64,000 nucleotides of DNA from Pontixanthobacter aestiaquae (GCF_009827455.1 NZ_WTYZ01000001.1:2795685-2859684); one strand, 5' to 3'. Counted from the first letter of the stretch, positions 34,185 through 43,908 are shown. Notes: a model not told the origin generated them from the sequence alone. Made by a program: numbers and translations.

Positions 34185-35420
34185 TTATTTCCGCCAGCGT
34201 CCCACGAAGAACCCGTCCAACCCGCCAGCATCAGCAAGCATCCCAGGGTCGGTCTTCAGCCAGCCATCTTTGGTTGGCTCCAAGCCGCCGGGTAATTCTT
34301 CGCTCGTGATCGGAACTGGCGCCAAATTGACACTCTCGGCCTGAGCCTCACCTTCTGAACTTTCCAGTGAACAGACGGCATAGATCAGCGTCGAACCCTC
34401 GGGCAGCCATTCCACGGCCCGTTCCAGCAAAGCGTTTTGCAGCTCCGCCTGTTCTTCGATCTGGCGCTCTCCGATACGGTGGACCACATCGGGATGGCGG
34501 CGGCAGGTACCGGTTGCGGTGCACGGCGCGTCCAGCAGGATCGCATCGAACTGCTTGGCGGGCCGCCACGTAAGCGCATTGGCTTTGATGATCTCAGCCT
34601 GCAAACCCGTGCGCTCGAGATTCTGGCGGACTCTATCCAATCGCCGCTCGCTGATATCCAGCGCAGTCACATTCCATCCAGCCGCTGCAAGCTGCATCGT
34701 TTTCCCGCCTGGAGCAGCGCACAGATCGAGCACGCGCTTGCCTGCACCCGGTCCGAGCAAGCGTGCGGGCAATGTCGCGGCCAGATCCTGCACCCACCAA
34801 TCGCCATCCTTATAGCTGGGAAGTTGATCAATCGGGGTGCCGCGCGGCAGGCGGATATGGCCGGGCGCGAGCGAGATACCGCCCATCGCTTCCGCACGCT
34901 CTTCCGTCTGCGACCAATCCTTTAACGCGAGATCCAGCGGCGGCGGAGTGACGATACCGGCGGCAATCGCGTCAGCGCGGTCGCCCCAGCGAAATTCGAC
35001 TTCTGGAGCCAGGGTCGGGATATCAGGCAGCACCAGCCCATCACGCTTGTTAAGGGTCGAGAACACCCCATGCGCCAACCTGCGTGGGCCACCCGTCAGC
35101 AATGGCAATGCCGTGGCGATCACCGCATGCGGCGGTGTATCGAGCCGCAACCATTGCGCCAGCATCAGCCGTAACACTGAACGGGGCTTAGCATCATGCG
35201 GCAGCGGCTTTTTCATTGCGCTGTCGATCATCATATCGAGATCGGTAAGCCAGCGCAGCGTTTCACCCGCAATTGCCCGGGCCAAGGCTTGATCGGCTGG
35301 TCCACGTATCCGGCGCAGCGCATTGCGCTCGACCGTTTCCAACGTTTCACCGCGATGCAGCACCGCATCAATCATCTGCAGCGCAGCGCGCCGTGCGGGT
35401 AATCCCGAAATATCTGACAT
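34185..35420 (-). CDS. RsmB/NOP-family RNA m5C methyltransferase
   Basis: This 411-residue enzyme has an N-terminal NusB-like helical domain (ARRAALQMIDAVLHRGETLE) and a C-terminal SAM methyltransferase domain. Motif I is VLDLCAAPGGKTMQLAAAGW. Motif IV contains the catalytic-type DAPCTATGTCRRHPDV, and motif VI has YAVCSLESSEGEAQ, giving the two Cys of m5C RNA methyltransferases. The closest known role is methylation of 16S rRNA C967 by RsmB, though the exact target is not certain. It is divergent from the DUF1674 gene. Confidence 0.93.
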   Translation of the reverse strand: MSDISGLPARRAALQMIDAVLHRGETLETVERNALRRIRGPADQALARAIAGETLRWLTDLDMMIDSAMKKPLPHDAKPRSVLRLMLAQWLRLDTPPHAVIATALPLLTGGPRRLAHGVFSTLNKRDGLVLPDIPTLAPEVEFRWGDRADAIAAGIVTPPPLDLALKDWSQTEERAEAMGGISLAPGHIRLPRGTPIDQLPSYKDGDWWVQDLAATLPARLLGPGAGKRVLDLCAAPGGKTMQLAAAGWNVTALDISERRLDRVRQNLERTGLQAEIIKANALTWRPAKQFDAILLDAPCTATGTCRRHPDVVHRIGERQIEEQAELQNALLERAVEWLPEGSTLIYAVCSLESSEGEAQAESVNLAPVPITSEELPGGLEPTKDGWLKTDPGMLADAGGLDGFFVGRWRK

Positions 35421-35474
35421 GCCGTTCCTTTAGGCGGGCTTGAAACCATCCGCCACCCCGCGCGTTAGGCCAAC

Positions 35475-35645
35475 ATGACCAAGGAAAAATCAGAAGCCGC
35501 AAAATCGTTCGATAAGCCTGCGCATTGGACAAACGATCCGGTGCCCGAACCAAAGAAAGTCAACCCGGAAAAGGACGAACCGCGAGACTTGTCGCCCACC
35601 CGCTACGGCGATTGGGTGAAAGACGGCATAGCCTGGGATTTTTGA
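35475..35645 (+). CDS. DUF1674 / SDHAF4-family small protein
   Basis: A 56-codon gene starts with ATG at 35475 (MTKEKSEAAKSFDKPAHWTN) and ends RDLSPTRYGDWVKDGIAWDF. The terminal PTRYGDW...GIAxDF motif is the signature of DUF1674, the bacterial relatives of succinate dehydrogenase assembly factor 4. The length is normal for the family. It is divergent from the RNA methyltransferase, with only 54 bases between the two starts. The stop is followed at once by the intergenic element at 35646. A role in SDH flavoprotein maturation is known for the eukaryotic family and is only inferred here. Confidence 0.88.
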   Translation: MTKEKSEAAKSFDKPAHWTNDPVPEPKKVNPEKDEPRDLSPTRYGDWVKDGIAWDF

Positions 35646-35914
35646 GGGATTCTTTGATTGGCCTCGGGCGCCGGCGGTCGCATCCGCTCCCTTTGGCTTC
35701 CGCGCTAACCGCGCGTCGGGCAGTCGCCCTCTGACTGCCGTGACCAAGGTTCAGAGCGAATGAAGATGATTGGAGTGGTTCGGTTCACGACCAGTGAACC
35801 GCAAGGCCGGAGTCAGAGCCGAAGGCGCAGACGGCCAAAGGCCACCTGCACGGCCGCCCGAGCTTGTGCGAGGTAGCCAAGGAATGCGGATGCATTCCGC
35901 CCCGCGACTGAGGG
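35646..35914. repeat. Structured intergenic element, copy A
   Basis: This element is homologous to 48806-49059. Conserved blocks are GGCCTC..GCGCCGGCG.TCGCATCC at the left, GCAAGGCCG in the middle, and CGGCCGCCCGAGCTT, then TGCGAGGTAGCCAAG and CGACTGAGGG, at the right. Hairpin 1 (35781-35801) has stem GGTTCAC/GTGAACC around loop GACCA. Hairpin 2 (35881-35898) has stem GGAATGC/GCATTCC around loop GGAT. In the other copy the stems differ by paired changes. It fills the gap between the DUF1674 stop and the P450 stop. Strand of function unknown. Confidence 0.82.
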
Positions 35915-35915
35915 T

Positions 35916-37304
35916 CTAAGATAAACTCTTAAATCTCACCTTCAGCCCGTCTTTTGGCTGAGGGATCGGCCAAGCTTTCCAGGCCGGATCATAGCCCTCT
36001 TCAATCTCGATCTGATATCGCGTCAGTATTTGCGCCATCAGAACTTTCACCTGCATGTAAGCAAAGTGCAGGCCGAGACACATATGCGCTCCGCCGCCAA
36101 ACGGCACCCATGCATATTTATGGCGCGCCTTTACCTGTTCGGGCGTGAAGCGCATCGGATCGAATTTCTCCGGCTCCGGCCAGTGTTCTTCCATATGATG
36201 CACATATTGCGCGTTAATCCCGACATGGGTGCCCGCCGGAATTTTATATCCGCCAAACTCGAACTCGCGCAACGCACGACGCGGAGTGGAAGGCACCGGC
36301 GGGATCATCCGCAGCGCTTCCTTGAACGCCATCTCGGTCAGTTCCAGCTTGCCCAGATCATCATAGCCAAGGTCGCTTGCGCCGCCGGTTATCGCGAGGA
36401 TCTCAGCGCGCAGCTTTTCTTGCCATTCGGGGTTTTTCGCCAACAGATAGATCAGTGACGTGGCGCTGGATGTGATCGTGTCATGTGCCGCCATCATCAG
36501 GAAATTCATGTGATCGACGACTTCATCGACCGGCAGCAGCGAGCCGTCCTCGCGCTCCGCAGTCGCAAACTGGCTGAACATATCCTGCCCGCCGCCCTCT
36601 TTGCGGCGGCGATGCGTTTCCTTGGTGAAATAATCGACCAGAAACTCGCGTCCCTTCACGCCTTTGCGCATCAGCGTGAATGGTAGCGGATGACGGATCG
36701 GCGCGACCGAGGCCTGCACCATATAGACAAAGGCTTCGTTGATCTTATCGGCTTCGGGTCCCCACTCGATCCCGATAAAACTGTCCGCGGCCAGATCGAG
36801 CGTTAGCTTCTTGATCGCGGGATAGAACAGCATTTGATCGCCGCCCCAATCCTTCACTGCATCAGAGATTCCGCGATTAAGGCTGCCCGCATAATGCCGC
36901 ATCGGCCCCGGCTTGAACGCAATCGACAATGCCTTGCGGTCGGCCCGGTGATGGTCGAAATCCATCAGCATCAACCCGCGCGGGAACAATTGGTCGAGGA
37001 TCGGACCCCAGCCTTGCTCCGATGAAAACAACTTCTGGCGGTCGAACAGAACCAATTCGTTCGCATCTGCACCTACAAGAGCCACGACCCAGCCGCCAAA
37101 GGCCTTATTGCGGTATACCGTGCCGTACTTCTCAACCATATCCTTGGTAAAACCGTGCGGATCAGCCAGCATTTTGAAGGTGTTGCCGACAATCGGATAG
37201 CCGCCTTCGCCCGGAATATGCGCCAAGTCGGCAGGCTCGGGATTACCCTCCGTCCAATGGGTAAGAGTAGTTTCAGCGGTTTGATCAGCAGCAAGTGTGG
37301 CCAT
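35916..37304 (-). CDS. Cytochrome P450
   Basis: This soluble bacterial P450 has 462 aa and no membrane anchor. Landmarks are the I-helix MAAHDTITSSATSLIYLL, the K-helix ExxR in FKEALRMIPPVPSTPRRALR, and the haem-binding loop WVPFGGGAHMCLGLHFAYMQ with the axial Cys. The N-terminal proline-rich region (IPGEGGYPIVGNTFKMLADP) is also typical. The substrate is unknown; the size and the FGGGAHMCLG loop recall CYP51/CYP120-like or sphingomonad terpenoid/carotenoid oxidases, a loose comparison. It stands alone, downstream of nothing obviously related, with no ferredoxin partner nearby. Confidence 0.94.
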   Translation of the reverse strand: MATLAADQTAETTLTHWTEGNPEPADLAHIPGEGGYPIVGNTFKMLADPHGFTKDMVEKYGTVYRNKAFGGWVVALVGADANELVLFDRQKLFSSEQGWGPILDQLFPRGLMLMDFDHHRADRKALSIAFKPGPMRHYAGSLNRGISDAVKDWGGDQMLFYPAIKKLTLDLAADSFIGIEWGPEADKINEAFVYMVQASVAPIRHPLPFTLMRKGVKGREFLVDYFTKETHRRRKEGGGQDMFSQFATAEREDGSLLPVDEVVDHMNFLMMAAHDTITSSATSLIYLLAKNPEWQEKLRAEILAITGGASDLGYDDLGKLELTEMAFKEALRMIPPVPSTPRRALREFEFGGYKIPAGTHVGINAQYVHHMEEHWPEPEKFDPMRFTPEQVKARHKYAWVPFGGGAHMCLGLHFAYMQVKVLMAQILTRYQIEIEEGYDPAWKAWPIPQPKDGLKVRFKSLS

Positions 37305-37361
37305 CTATTCCTCGGTGTCGTTGAACTGGCTTACTGACATCGGTGTAAGTAATTAGTTAAA

Positions 37362-38387
37362 CTATGTCCAGCCCGACAATTCGCGGCGGATGATATGCTC
37401 CAGCATATCCATGCCCGGCGTGCCGGTATTGAGGCAGGAAAGCGCAGCAAAATTCTCTCCGCCAGCTTCTTCGAACTGTTCTTTGCCTTCCAGCGCCAGT
37501 TCTTCCAGCGTTTCCAGACAATCGGCGGAGAAGCCCGGCGCCGCGATGGCGATATTCTTCACACCTTCGCCTGCCAGCCGTTCGAGCGTGTCATCGGTCG
37601 CCGGTTCCAGCCACTTGGCATTGCCGAAGCGCGATTGGAAACTCGTTTCAAACCGCATGCTTTTGCGAGGCGTCATGCGCTCTTCCAAAAGCCGCGCGGT
37701 CTTGCGGCAATGGCAATGATAGGGATCACCCAGATCGAGCGTGCGCTGCGGCATCCCGTGAAAGCTCAGCAGCAAGACTTCGGGATCGAAATCGAGCGCG
37801 TCCAGCTGCGCCGTCAAATCCTTCGACAGCGCATCGATATAGGCGGGGTCATCGTGATATGGCGGGAGCGTGCGCAGCGAAGCCTGCCAGCGCATTTCCT
37901 TGAGCTTCTCCGCCGCCTTGTCGATCACCGTCGCGGTGGTTGCGCCCGAATATTGCGGATAGAGCGGCGCGAGTAGAATCCGGTCGCAGCCTGAATCCAT
38001 CAATTTCTGTATCTCATCGGGAATGCTGGGCTTTCCATAGCGCATTGCCCACGACACATTTACGGCGTCGCCCAACCGTTCTTGCAGCCGTTCGGCTTGC
38101 CCTCGGGTGATGTACTCCAGAGGTGAACCTTCTTCGGTCCAGACTTTCTTATACGCAGCCGCAGATTTTTTGGGCCGCGTGTTCAGAATGATCCCGCGCA
38201 GGATTGGTTGCCAGGCAATCGGCGGGATTTCCACAACGCGGCGGTCCGACAGAAATTCCGCCAGATAGGTCTTTACCGATTGCGTTGTCGGCGCCTCGGG
38301 CGTGCCGAGATTGATCACCAGCACGCCGACCTTCCCGCTGTTAACCGGCGGGTGGTCCGAGGGGAGCCGTTGATCTTGCCACGTCAT
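37362..38387 (-). CDS. hemH: Ferrochelatase
   Basis: HemH (341 aa) inserts Fe2+ into protoporphyrin IX, the last step of protohaem synthesis. Visible motifs are VGVLVINLGTPEAPTTQSVK, the metal-site region LLSFHGMPQRTLDLGDPYHC (with catalytic-type His in SFHG) and IAIAAPGFSADCLETLEELA with the conserved Glu residues. An HCHC run follows the HGMP motif. It starts 6 bases after the molybdo-oxidase stop, so it is the last gene of the mrp-oxidase-hemH run. Confidence 0.96.
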   Translation of the reverse strand: MTWQDQRLPSDHPPVNSGKVGVLVINLGTPEAPTTQSVKTYLAEFLSDRRVVEIPPIAWQPILRGIILNTRPKKSAAAYKKVWTEEGSPLEYITRGQAERLQERLGDAVNVSWAMRYGKPSIPDEIQKLMDSGCDRILLAPLYPQYSGATTATVIDKAAEKLKEMRWQASLRTLPPYHDDPAYIDALSKDLTAQLDALDFDPEVLLLSFHGMPQRTLDLGDPYHCHCRKTARLLEERMTPRKSMRFETSFQSRFGNAKWLEPATDDTLERLAGEGVKNIAIAAPGFSADCLETLEELALEGKEQFEEAGGENFAALSCLNTGTPGMDMLEHIIRRELSGWT

Positions 38388-38393
38388 CCGCTG

Positions 38394-40679
38394 TTACAGG
38401 CCTTCTGAAAACAAGGGTAGACGGCGGAACCGTATTCCGGTTGCTGAGAATAATGCATTTGCAATAGCCGGTGCGCACACCGCTGCTCCTAATTCCCCTG
38501 GATCGAAAGGATCTTGTTCGCTGGCGATGAAATCCACTTCAATCTCCGGACAATCGGCCAGCACCGGCAGATCAAGCTGCGACAGGCGCTGATTGGTTGG
38601 CAAACCGCCAGAATAGCGGGTGCTCGACCCCCTCGCTAGAGACAGACCGAAGATCAGACCACCCTCTATTTGCTGCCGTGCAATATCCAGATTGACGATC
38701 CGGCCTATATCCACCGCTGCACTCAGCTTGATAACGCGTAGCCCGCCCTCGTCGCGGCGCGCAGTGGCAATGCACGCAATTCGCCCGCCGCTTTGGAGTG
38801 ATCCCATCAGATGACAGGCAAGCCCCTGCCCGCTTTGATCGCGCCCGCCATCCCACTGGGCGAGCCTCGCTGCACGCTGTAAACAGCTGACCATGCGCGT
38901 ATCATTACCGAGCATCTCAATCCGGTACGACAAAGGTTCGCGCCCGAACATCGCGGCTGTCTCGTCAATGAAGGATTCGACAAAAAAGGCGGTGTAGCTA
39001 TGCGCATTGCCGCGCATTCTGGCGGTACCATGGCCGATATCGGTCGGCACATGGTCAATAGCGACATGCGGAATACCGTAAGGCGGCATCGCGCCCTCCA
39101 CCGCTAGCGGGTCCGCCTTGCCGGCAGCAGCCCGCCGCGCGGCCCATGCAGTTTTGTTGTTGAACAGGCGCTCGCCAAATTCATGCGTGGTCGATGGGAC
39201 AGCAACACGCACATGCATCGCATTGATCCGCCCGTTTGCGCCGGGAACAAGCTCCGCCCAGAGCAACCCCGACGCGGGTGTGCGTGGCAATCCCGCCAGA
39301 TGCTCCTGCCAGCGCGACCAGATAAGTTGCACCGGACGCGGGCGTTCCTTGGAAAGCTCACGCGCGATCAAGGCCACTTCAATTGCGTGGTCATGCTCCA
39401 GCCGCCGGTCGAAGCTGCCTCCTGCCGGCATCGGATAGAGGATCACATCTTCGACCGGCACGCCAATCGCTTTTGCCGCTGCCTCGCGCGCTTTCTCTGG
39501 CGCTTGGCTGGCGATCCATAGTTCCAGCTTGCCATCGGCGTAGCGCGCAGTCGCGCTGGCGGTTTCAAGCGGTGCATGAAGCGCAGGCTCAACGTGATAG
39601 CGGCGGGCGATATCGCGTTCTTTCAGCGCTTCGCTGCCTTCGCCGCGCGTGGCAATACGGAATGCTTCTCCACCCGGAACAGCTTCATCGAAGGCTCGGT
39701 CGGAGCGGTCGCTTTCGGCCACATTCGATACGGAAAACCGCGGCTTCATTGCTTCGACTGCCTGATCCGCGCTCCACCAGTCGGTCGCCGCCACGGCCAG
39801 CCAGCGCTTGCCTTTTATGATCCCGACAATGCGGTCATCACCAGCAAAGGCCTTCTCATCGAAGCCGCTTAATTCGGCTTGTTCGAGCGGGCCGTGTTTG
39901 ATCGCGGCATAGACCATGTCAGGCAGCCTCACGTCACCGGCAAACAGATGCGTCCCGTCTACCTTTGAAGGCAGGTCGAGCCTTGGAAATGCGGTGTCGC
40001 CCTGCGCAGGACCGGCAATAGGCCGCTCGGAGGGAAATTCGGATCTGAGCGGCGCCGGATCGGGAGCCTCACGCTGCGCAGCTGCTTCAACCAATTCTGC
40101 AAAGGAAAGCTGTTTTTCCTCGTGAACGATAAATCCGCCACGCGCATAACATTCTTCCAACGGCGCGCCCCACCGCTCCGCCGCTTCTGCAGTCAGCATC
40201 CCGCGCGCAGACGCGGCTGCTTCGCGGCACGGCAGTTCATAAGCGGCCAGCGACGTCCCGTCCGCAGTCGCAGAGAAGCGTGAGATTTGCGCGTACCGTT
40301 CGGCCAATATCGTATCCGGTTCGCCCGCCAGCTCAGGCATGGCTGGCATCCATAAAGCCGACCATTTTGCCGCAAGCGGGATATTGGCATAGGCACCGCT
40401 TACCGGCGCGGGTTCAACCGCCACTTGCCGCCAGTCGGCCCCGAGTTCCTGCGCAATGATCTGCGGCAAGATCGTGCTGACCCCCTGCCCCATTTCCATC
40501 TGCGGGACAGCGACGGTCACAACCCCGTCATTGGCGATCTTCAGCCATGCATCGAAAGCATACTCCCCCTCAGCGGGTGTTAACGGCGTGGGAAAGGCCC
40601 GTGGGCGCAACCCCCATGCGACCAGCAGGCCGCCGCCAACCGCAGCGCCAACCAGCACTCCGCGTCGGCTGATCGCCAT
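38394..40679 (-). CDS. Xanthine dehydrogenase family molybdopterin-binding subunit (IorB-like)
   Basis: This is the large subunit of a molybdenum hydroxylase (761 aa) of the isoquinoline 1-oxidoreductase/aldehyde oxidase type. The N-terminus has a Tat-like signal (MAISRRGVLVGAAVGGGLLV), then the typical GVVTVAVPQMEMGQGVSTIL, AYANIPLAAKW and GTARMRGNAHSYTAFFVESF. The C-terminus has GGLIFGLSLARG and GELGAAVCAPAIANALF. The partner [2Fe-2S] subunit is not adjacent. Substrate unknown. The gene lies 2 bases after mrp and 6 before hemH. Confidence 0.9.
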   Translation of the reverse strand: MAISRRGVLVGAAVGGGLLVAWGLRPRAFPTPLTPAEGEYAFDAWLKIANDGVVTVAVPQMEMGQGVSTILPQIIAQELGADWRQVAVEPAPVSGAYANIPLAAKWSALWMPAMPELAGEPDTILAERYAQISRFSATADGTSLAAYELPCREAAASARGMLTAEAAERWGAPLEECYARGGFIVHEEKQLSFAELVEAAAQREAPDPAPLRSEFPSERPIAGPAQGDTAFPRLDLPSKVDGTHLFAGDVRLPDMVYAAIKHGPLEQAELSGFDEKAFAGDDRIVGIIKGKRWLAVAATDWWSADQAVEAMKPRFSVSNVAESDRSDRAFDEAVPGGEAFRIATRGEGSEALKERDIARRYHVEPALHAPLETASATARYADGKLELWIASQAPEKAREAAAKAIGVPVEDVILYPMPAGGSFDRRLEHDHAIEVALIARELSKERPRPVQLIWSRWQEHLAGLPRTPASGLLWAELVPGANGRINAMHVRVAVPSTTHEFGERLFNNKTAWAARRAAAGKADPLAVEGAMPPYGIPHVAIDHVPTDIGHGTARMRGNAHSYTAFFVESFIDETAAMFGREPLSYRIEMLGNDTRMVSCLQRAARLAQWDGGRDQSGQGLACHLMGSLQSGGRIACIATARRDEGGLRVIKLSAAVDIGRIVNLDIARQQIEGGLIFGLSLARGSSTRYSGGLPTNQRLSQLDLPVLADCPEIEVDFIASEQDPFDPGELGAAVCAPAIANALFSATGIRFRRLPLFSEGL

Positions 40680-40681
40680 GG

Positions 40682-41680
40682 TCAGACCGCCTCTGTGGCG
40701 GGAGCTTTATCCAGCCATTCTGAAAGGCGCTTTGCCACAATCTGGAAGCCTTCTGCTTCCGGGCCATCGCCGGCAGCGGGCGGCGTACCTGCATCGCTGG
40801 CCGCACGAATTTCGAGCGCCAGAGGAATCCGGCCGAGGAATGGAATACCCGTAGCATCCGCCGCTGCTTCGACGCCGCCTTTGCCAAACGGATCGCTCAC
40901 CTCTCCGCAATGCGGGCAGGCATAGCCGGACATGTTCTCGACCAGACCGATGATCGGCACTTTACCTGAATCGAACAGATTGGCGGCGCGCTGCGCGTCG
41001 ATCAGCGCGAGGTCCTGCGGCGTCGATACGATTACTGCGCCCGCCGGTTTGAACTTCGATAGCATGGTCAGCTGCACGTCGCCGGTGCCGGGCGGCAAAT
41101 CGATCAGCAGCACTTCGGTATCGCCCCAATGCGCATCAACCAATTGGGCCATCGCATTACCCGCCATCGGGCCGCGCCATGCCAATGCTTTGCCGGGTTC
41201 GACCAGATGCCCCATCGACAAGAGGGGTATGCCATGCGGGCTTGGTACCGGCACCAGCTTGTCATCGCGCGCTTCCGGTTTCTCACCCTTATTGTTGAGG
41301 ATCGTGGGCTGCGAAGGGCCGTAAACGTCAGCGTCAACCACTCCGACCTTGCGCCCCATACGGAATAGCGCAACCGCAAGATTGGCCGTCAGTGTGGATT
41401 TACCCACGCCGCCTTTGCCTGATCCAACAGCTATAATTATCGGAACCTTTGGTGGTGGCGGTGCGGGCGCTTTATCGGCCACCATTGCCACGCGGACTTC
41501 GGTGACGCCCTCCGCCTCACCGATAATTTGCTTAACCGCAGATTCCAGACCGTCGCGACTTTCGGCTTCCAGCCCTGCTGCGTCGAGCACCAGAGTTGCC
41601 CTGCCATCCGCTAATTTGATCGACTGCACGCGTGCGGCGACCGAGTCCGGAAGTCGTGCCTTCAAAGCCTGTTCGTCCAT
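40682..41680 (-). CDS. Mrp/NBP35-family Fe-S cluster carrier ATPase
   Basis: This P-loop ATPase (332 aa) carries and delivers Fe-S clusters. An N-terminal MIP18/DUF59-like domain comes first, then the deviant Walker [57 protein letters not shown] and the cluster-binding [15 protein letters not shown]. The open frame extends 20 codons further, but the ATG at 41680 ([17 protein letters not shown]) is the natural start. It is divergent from hflK and heads the operon-like series with the molybdo-oxidase and hemH, which both relate to metal cofactors. Confidence 0.94.
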   Translation of the reverse strand: MDEQALKARLPDSVAARVQSIKLADGRATLVLDAAGLEAESRDGLESAVKQIIGEAEGVTEVRVAMVADKAPAPPPPKVPIIIAVGSGKGGVGKSTLTANLAVALFRMGRKVGVVDADVYGPSQPTILNNKGEKPEARDDKLVPVPSPHGIPLLSMGHLVEPGKALAWRGPMAGNAMAQLVDAHWGDTEVLLIDLPPGTGDVQLTMLSKFKPAGAVIVSTPQDLALIDAQRAANLFDSGKVPIIGLVENMSGYACPHCGEVSDPFGKGGVEAAADATGIPFLGRIPLALEIRAASDAGTPPAAGDGPEAEGFQIVAKRLSEWLDKAPATEAV

Positions 41681-41753
41681 GGCAAAAGGCCCTAGCAGCA
41701 AAATCGCACCTGCAACCCCTGTTTTTCCTGCAATCGACACCTATAAAGAGTTC

Positions 41754-42902
41754 ATGAGCACATTTGGCGATTACACGAGAAATATCGGGCTGGCGATGGC
41801 TGGCAAGAGTCCTTGGGGCAATGACGGGGGCGACAAACCCGAATCCGGTTCGGGCGGCGAGTCCGGCGGCGACAAACCCAAAGGCCCGCGCAATCCATGG
41901 CTACCCGGCGGCGGCAATGGCAATGCGCCCGAAGAGCCGCGCCGCTCGGCCAATATCGAAGATATTTTCAAGAACCGCGGCAAAGGCGGCGGCGGACCGG
42001 GCGGTCCCAGCTTCCAGATGCCTCGGCGCCCCGGCGGCAAGAGCTGGCTGCCGTTCATCATCGGACTGATTGTAATTGCAGGGCTGGCGTCAACCAGCCT
42101 CCACCTTGTCGCTGCGCAAGAGCAAGCCGTGGTAAAGACGCTGGGTAATTACACCCGCACATTGAGCCCGGGGCTGCATTTGTCGGCACCCTATCCAATC
42201 GAGACCGTCGACATAGAAGACGTCCAAGGCGTCCGCACTGTCCGCATTCCTGACAGCGGACAGGAGGTCAAACTTATCCTTACAGGCGATCAAAATCTTG
42301 TCGATTTGAGCTATATTGTTCGCTGGAACATCAATGATCTAGAAGATTTCAAATTCCGGCTTGTCGAACCTATCGAAACAGTTAGCGAGGCAGCCGAAGC
42401 CGCAATGCGCGCTTCGGTCGCCGAAAAAGAACTGGACGAAACTTTTTCCGGTCAGGGCCGTGCGTCAATCGAACAGGATGTACGCGAACGCATGCAAGCG
42501 ACGCTCGATTCGTATCAAGCCGGCATTCGCGTGCTCGGTGTCGAAATTGAGAAAGCCGATCCGCCTGCTCAGGTGGTGGATGCTTTCCGCGACGTGCAGG
42601 TTGCAGAGCAAAATGCTGATGCTGCGCGCAATCAGGCGCAGGGTTATGCGCAACAAGTGCTCGCGACTGCTCAAGGTGAGGCCGAGGCCTTTAACAAGGT
42701 CTATGAAGAGTACCGAATGGCACCAGAAGTCACGCGTCAACGTATGTATTATGAAACAATGGAGCGTATTCTCAGCCAAACCGACAAGACAGTGATTGAA
42801 GCGGATGGCGTGACCCCGTACCTGCCACTGCCCGAAGTGAGGCGAAGGAGCACTAATCCGCCGACAGCCGTTACCCCTGCGCCTAATTCAGGAGGGCAAT
42901 GA
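41754..42902 (+). CDS. hflK: FtsH protease modulator HflK
   Basis: HflK (382 aa) is a membrane SPFH/band-7 protein that forms with HflC a cage around FtsH. The N-terminus is Gly-rich (GNDGGDKPESGSGGESGG), followed by a transmembrane helix (LPFIIGLIVIAGLASTSLHL) and the band-7 domain (EQAVVKTLGNYTRTLSPGLH, DQNLVDLSYIVRWNINDLED). A long helical coiled-coil part (QVAEQNADAARNQAQGYAQQ) ends the protein. I use the ATG at 41754 with AAAGAG upstream; an ATG at 41796 (MAGKSPWG) is an alternative. It overlaps hflC as ATGA. Confidence 0.95.
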   Translation: MSTFGDYTRNIGLAMAGKSPWGNDGGDKPESGSGGESGGDKPKGPRNPWLPGGGNGNAPEEPRRSANIEDIFKNRGKGGGGPGGPSFQMPRRPGGKSWLPFIIGLIVIAGLASTSLHLVAAQEQAVVKTLGNYTRTLSPGLHLSAPYPIETVDIEDVQGVRTVRIPDSGQEVKLILTGDQNLVDLSYIVRWNINDLEDFKFRLVEPIETVSEAAEAAMRASVAEKELDETFSGQGRASIEQDVRERMQATLDSYQAGIRVLGVEIEKADPPAQVVDAFRDVQVAEQNADAARNQAQGYAQQVLATAQGEAEAFNKVYEEYRMAPEVTRQRMYYETMERILSQTDKTVIEADGVTPYLPLPEVRRRSTNPPTAVTPAPNSGGQ

Positions 42903-43738
42903 AAATGGAAAATCTCTGGAACAATTACCGTAGCGCTGTGATACTTACAGGCCTTGCAATCATTGCCTTCTTCACCAGCGCCTACATCGTACCAGAAGAA
43001 GAGCAGGTCGTCGTTATCCGGACGGGTGAGCCTGTTGGCACTGTGAACACGCCGAATGGGTCTACGGGCGCGGGACTCTATTTCCGGATTCCACTCATCG
43101 AGTCGGTCCGACGGATCGAAAAGCGTCTGCTTGATCTGGAGATGACTGACGAGGAGGTGCTGTCTAATGACCAGCAGCGTCTATTGGTCAATGCCTACGC
43201 TCGCTTCCGTATCACTGATCCCGTAAGAATGGTCGAACGCGCGGGGACTACCGATGGTGTTCGAACCGCGCTAGAGCCAATTCTTAACTCGGTGCTGCGG
43301 CAGGAATTGGGCCGCCGGACATTCCAAGATATGCTGACCGCTGAACGCGGCGCAGCACTGGCCAATGTTCGTACCAACCTTGATCGTCAGGCAAAGCAAT
43401 ATGGCGCCGAAGTCGTCAATGTGCAGATCAAACGCACTGACTTACCGGAAGCGCCGCTTGAGTCAGCCTTTCGCCGGATGGAATCAGATCGCGAACGCGA
43501 AGCTAGAACTATTAGGTCACAAGGCGCCCGTGACGCTGTCATTATCCGCGCCGAAGCCGACGCAGAAGCCGCGAAAACATACGCAGATGCTTTCGGCAAA
43601 GATGCGCGTTTTTATGATTTCTACCGCGCCATGAAGAGTTACGAAACAACCTTCGCCAATCGCGAAGGCGGACCAGAGAACAGCATGGTCCTGTCGCCGG
43701 ACAATGAATATCTGCGGCAGTTCCGCGGTCGCCGCTAA
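42899..43738 (+). CDS. hflC: FtsH protease modulator HflC
   Basis: HflC (279 aa) is the partner of HflK. It has an N-terminal membrane helix (AVILTGLAIIAFFTSAYIV), the band-7 region (EEEQVVVIRTGEPVG, GAGLYFRIPLIESVRRIEKR, LLVNAYARFRITDPVRMVER) and a C-terminal helix ending NREGGPENSMVLSPDNEYLR. The motif KRTDLPEAPLESAFRRMESD is typical of HflC. Its ATG overlaps the hflK stop. With degP downstream this forms an envelope protein quality-control group. Confidence 0.96.
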   Translation: MKMENLWNNYRSAVILTGLAIIAFFTSAYIVPEEEQVVVIRTGEPVGTVNTPNGSTGAGLYFRIPLIESVRRIEKRLLDLEMTDEEVLSNDQQRLLVNAYARFRITDPVRMVERAGTTDGVRTALEPILNSVLRQELGRRTFQDMLTAERGAALANVRTNLDRQAKQYGAEVVNVQIKRTDLPEAPLESAFRRMESDREREARTIRSQGARDAVIIRAEADAEAAKTYADAFGKDARFYDFYRAMKSYETTFANREGGPENSMVLSPDNEYLRQFRGRR

Positions 43739-43908
43739 GCAGCGCTGGCAAGGAACGCTCCTCGCATAAAGACGTTGGTCGAGCGAGGAACCGCATTGGT
43801 CGGCGACTACATCTGTCGTTCAATCGGCGTTCAGGGCGTTTGTCCTGATGTGCATGCGGGGAATTTTGGCGCAGCGATGCGCCCAGTAATGAAGAGGAAT
43901 AGAAGGAC

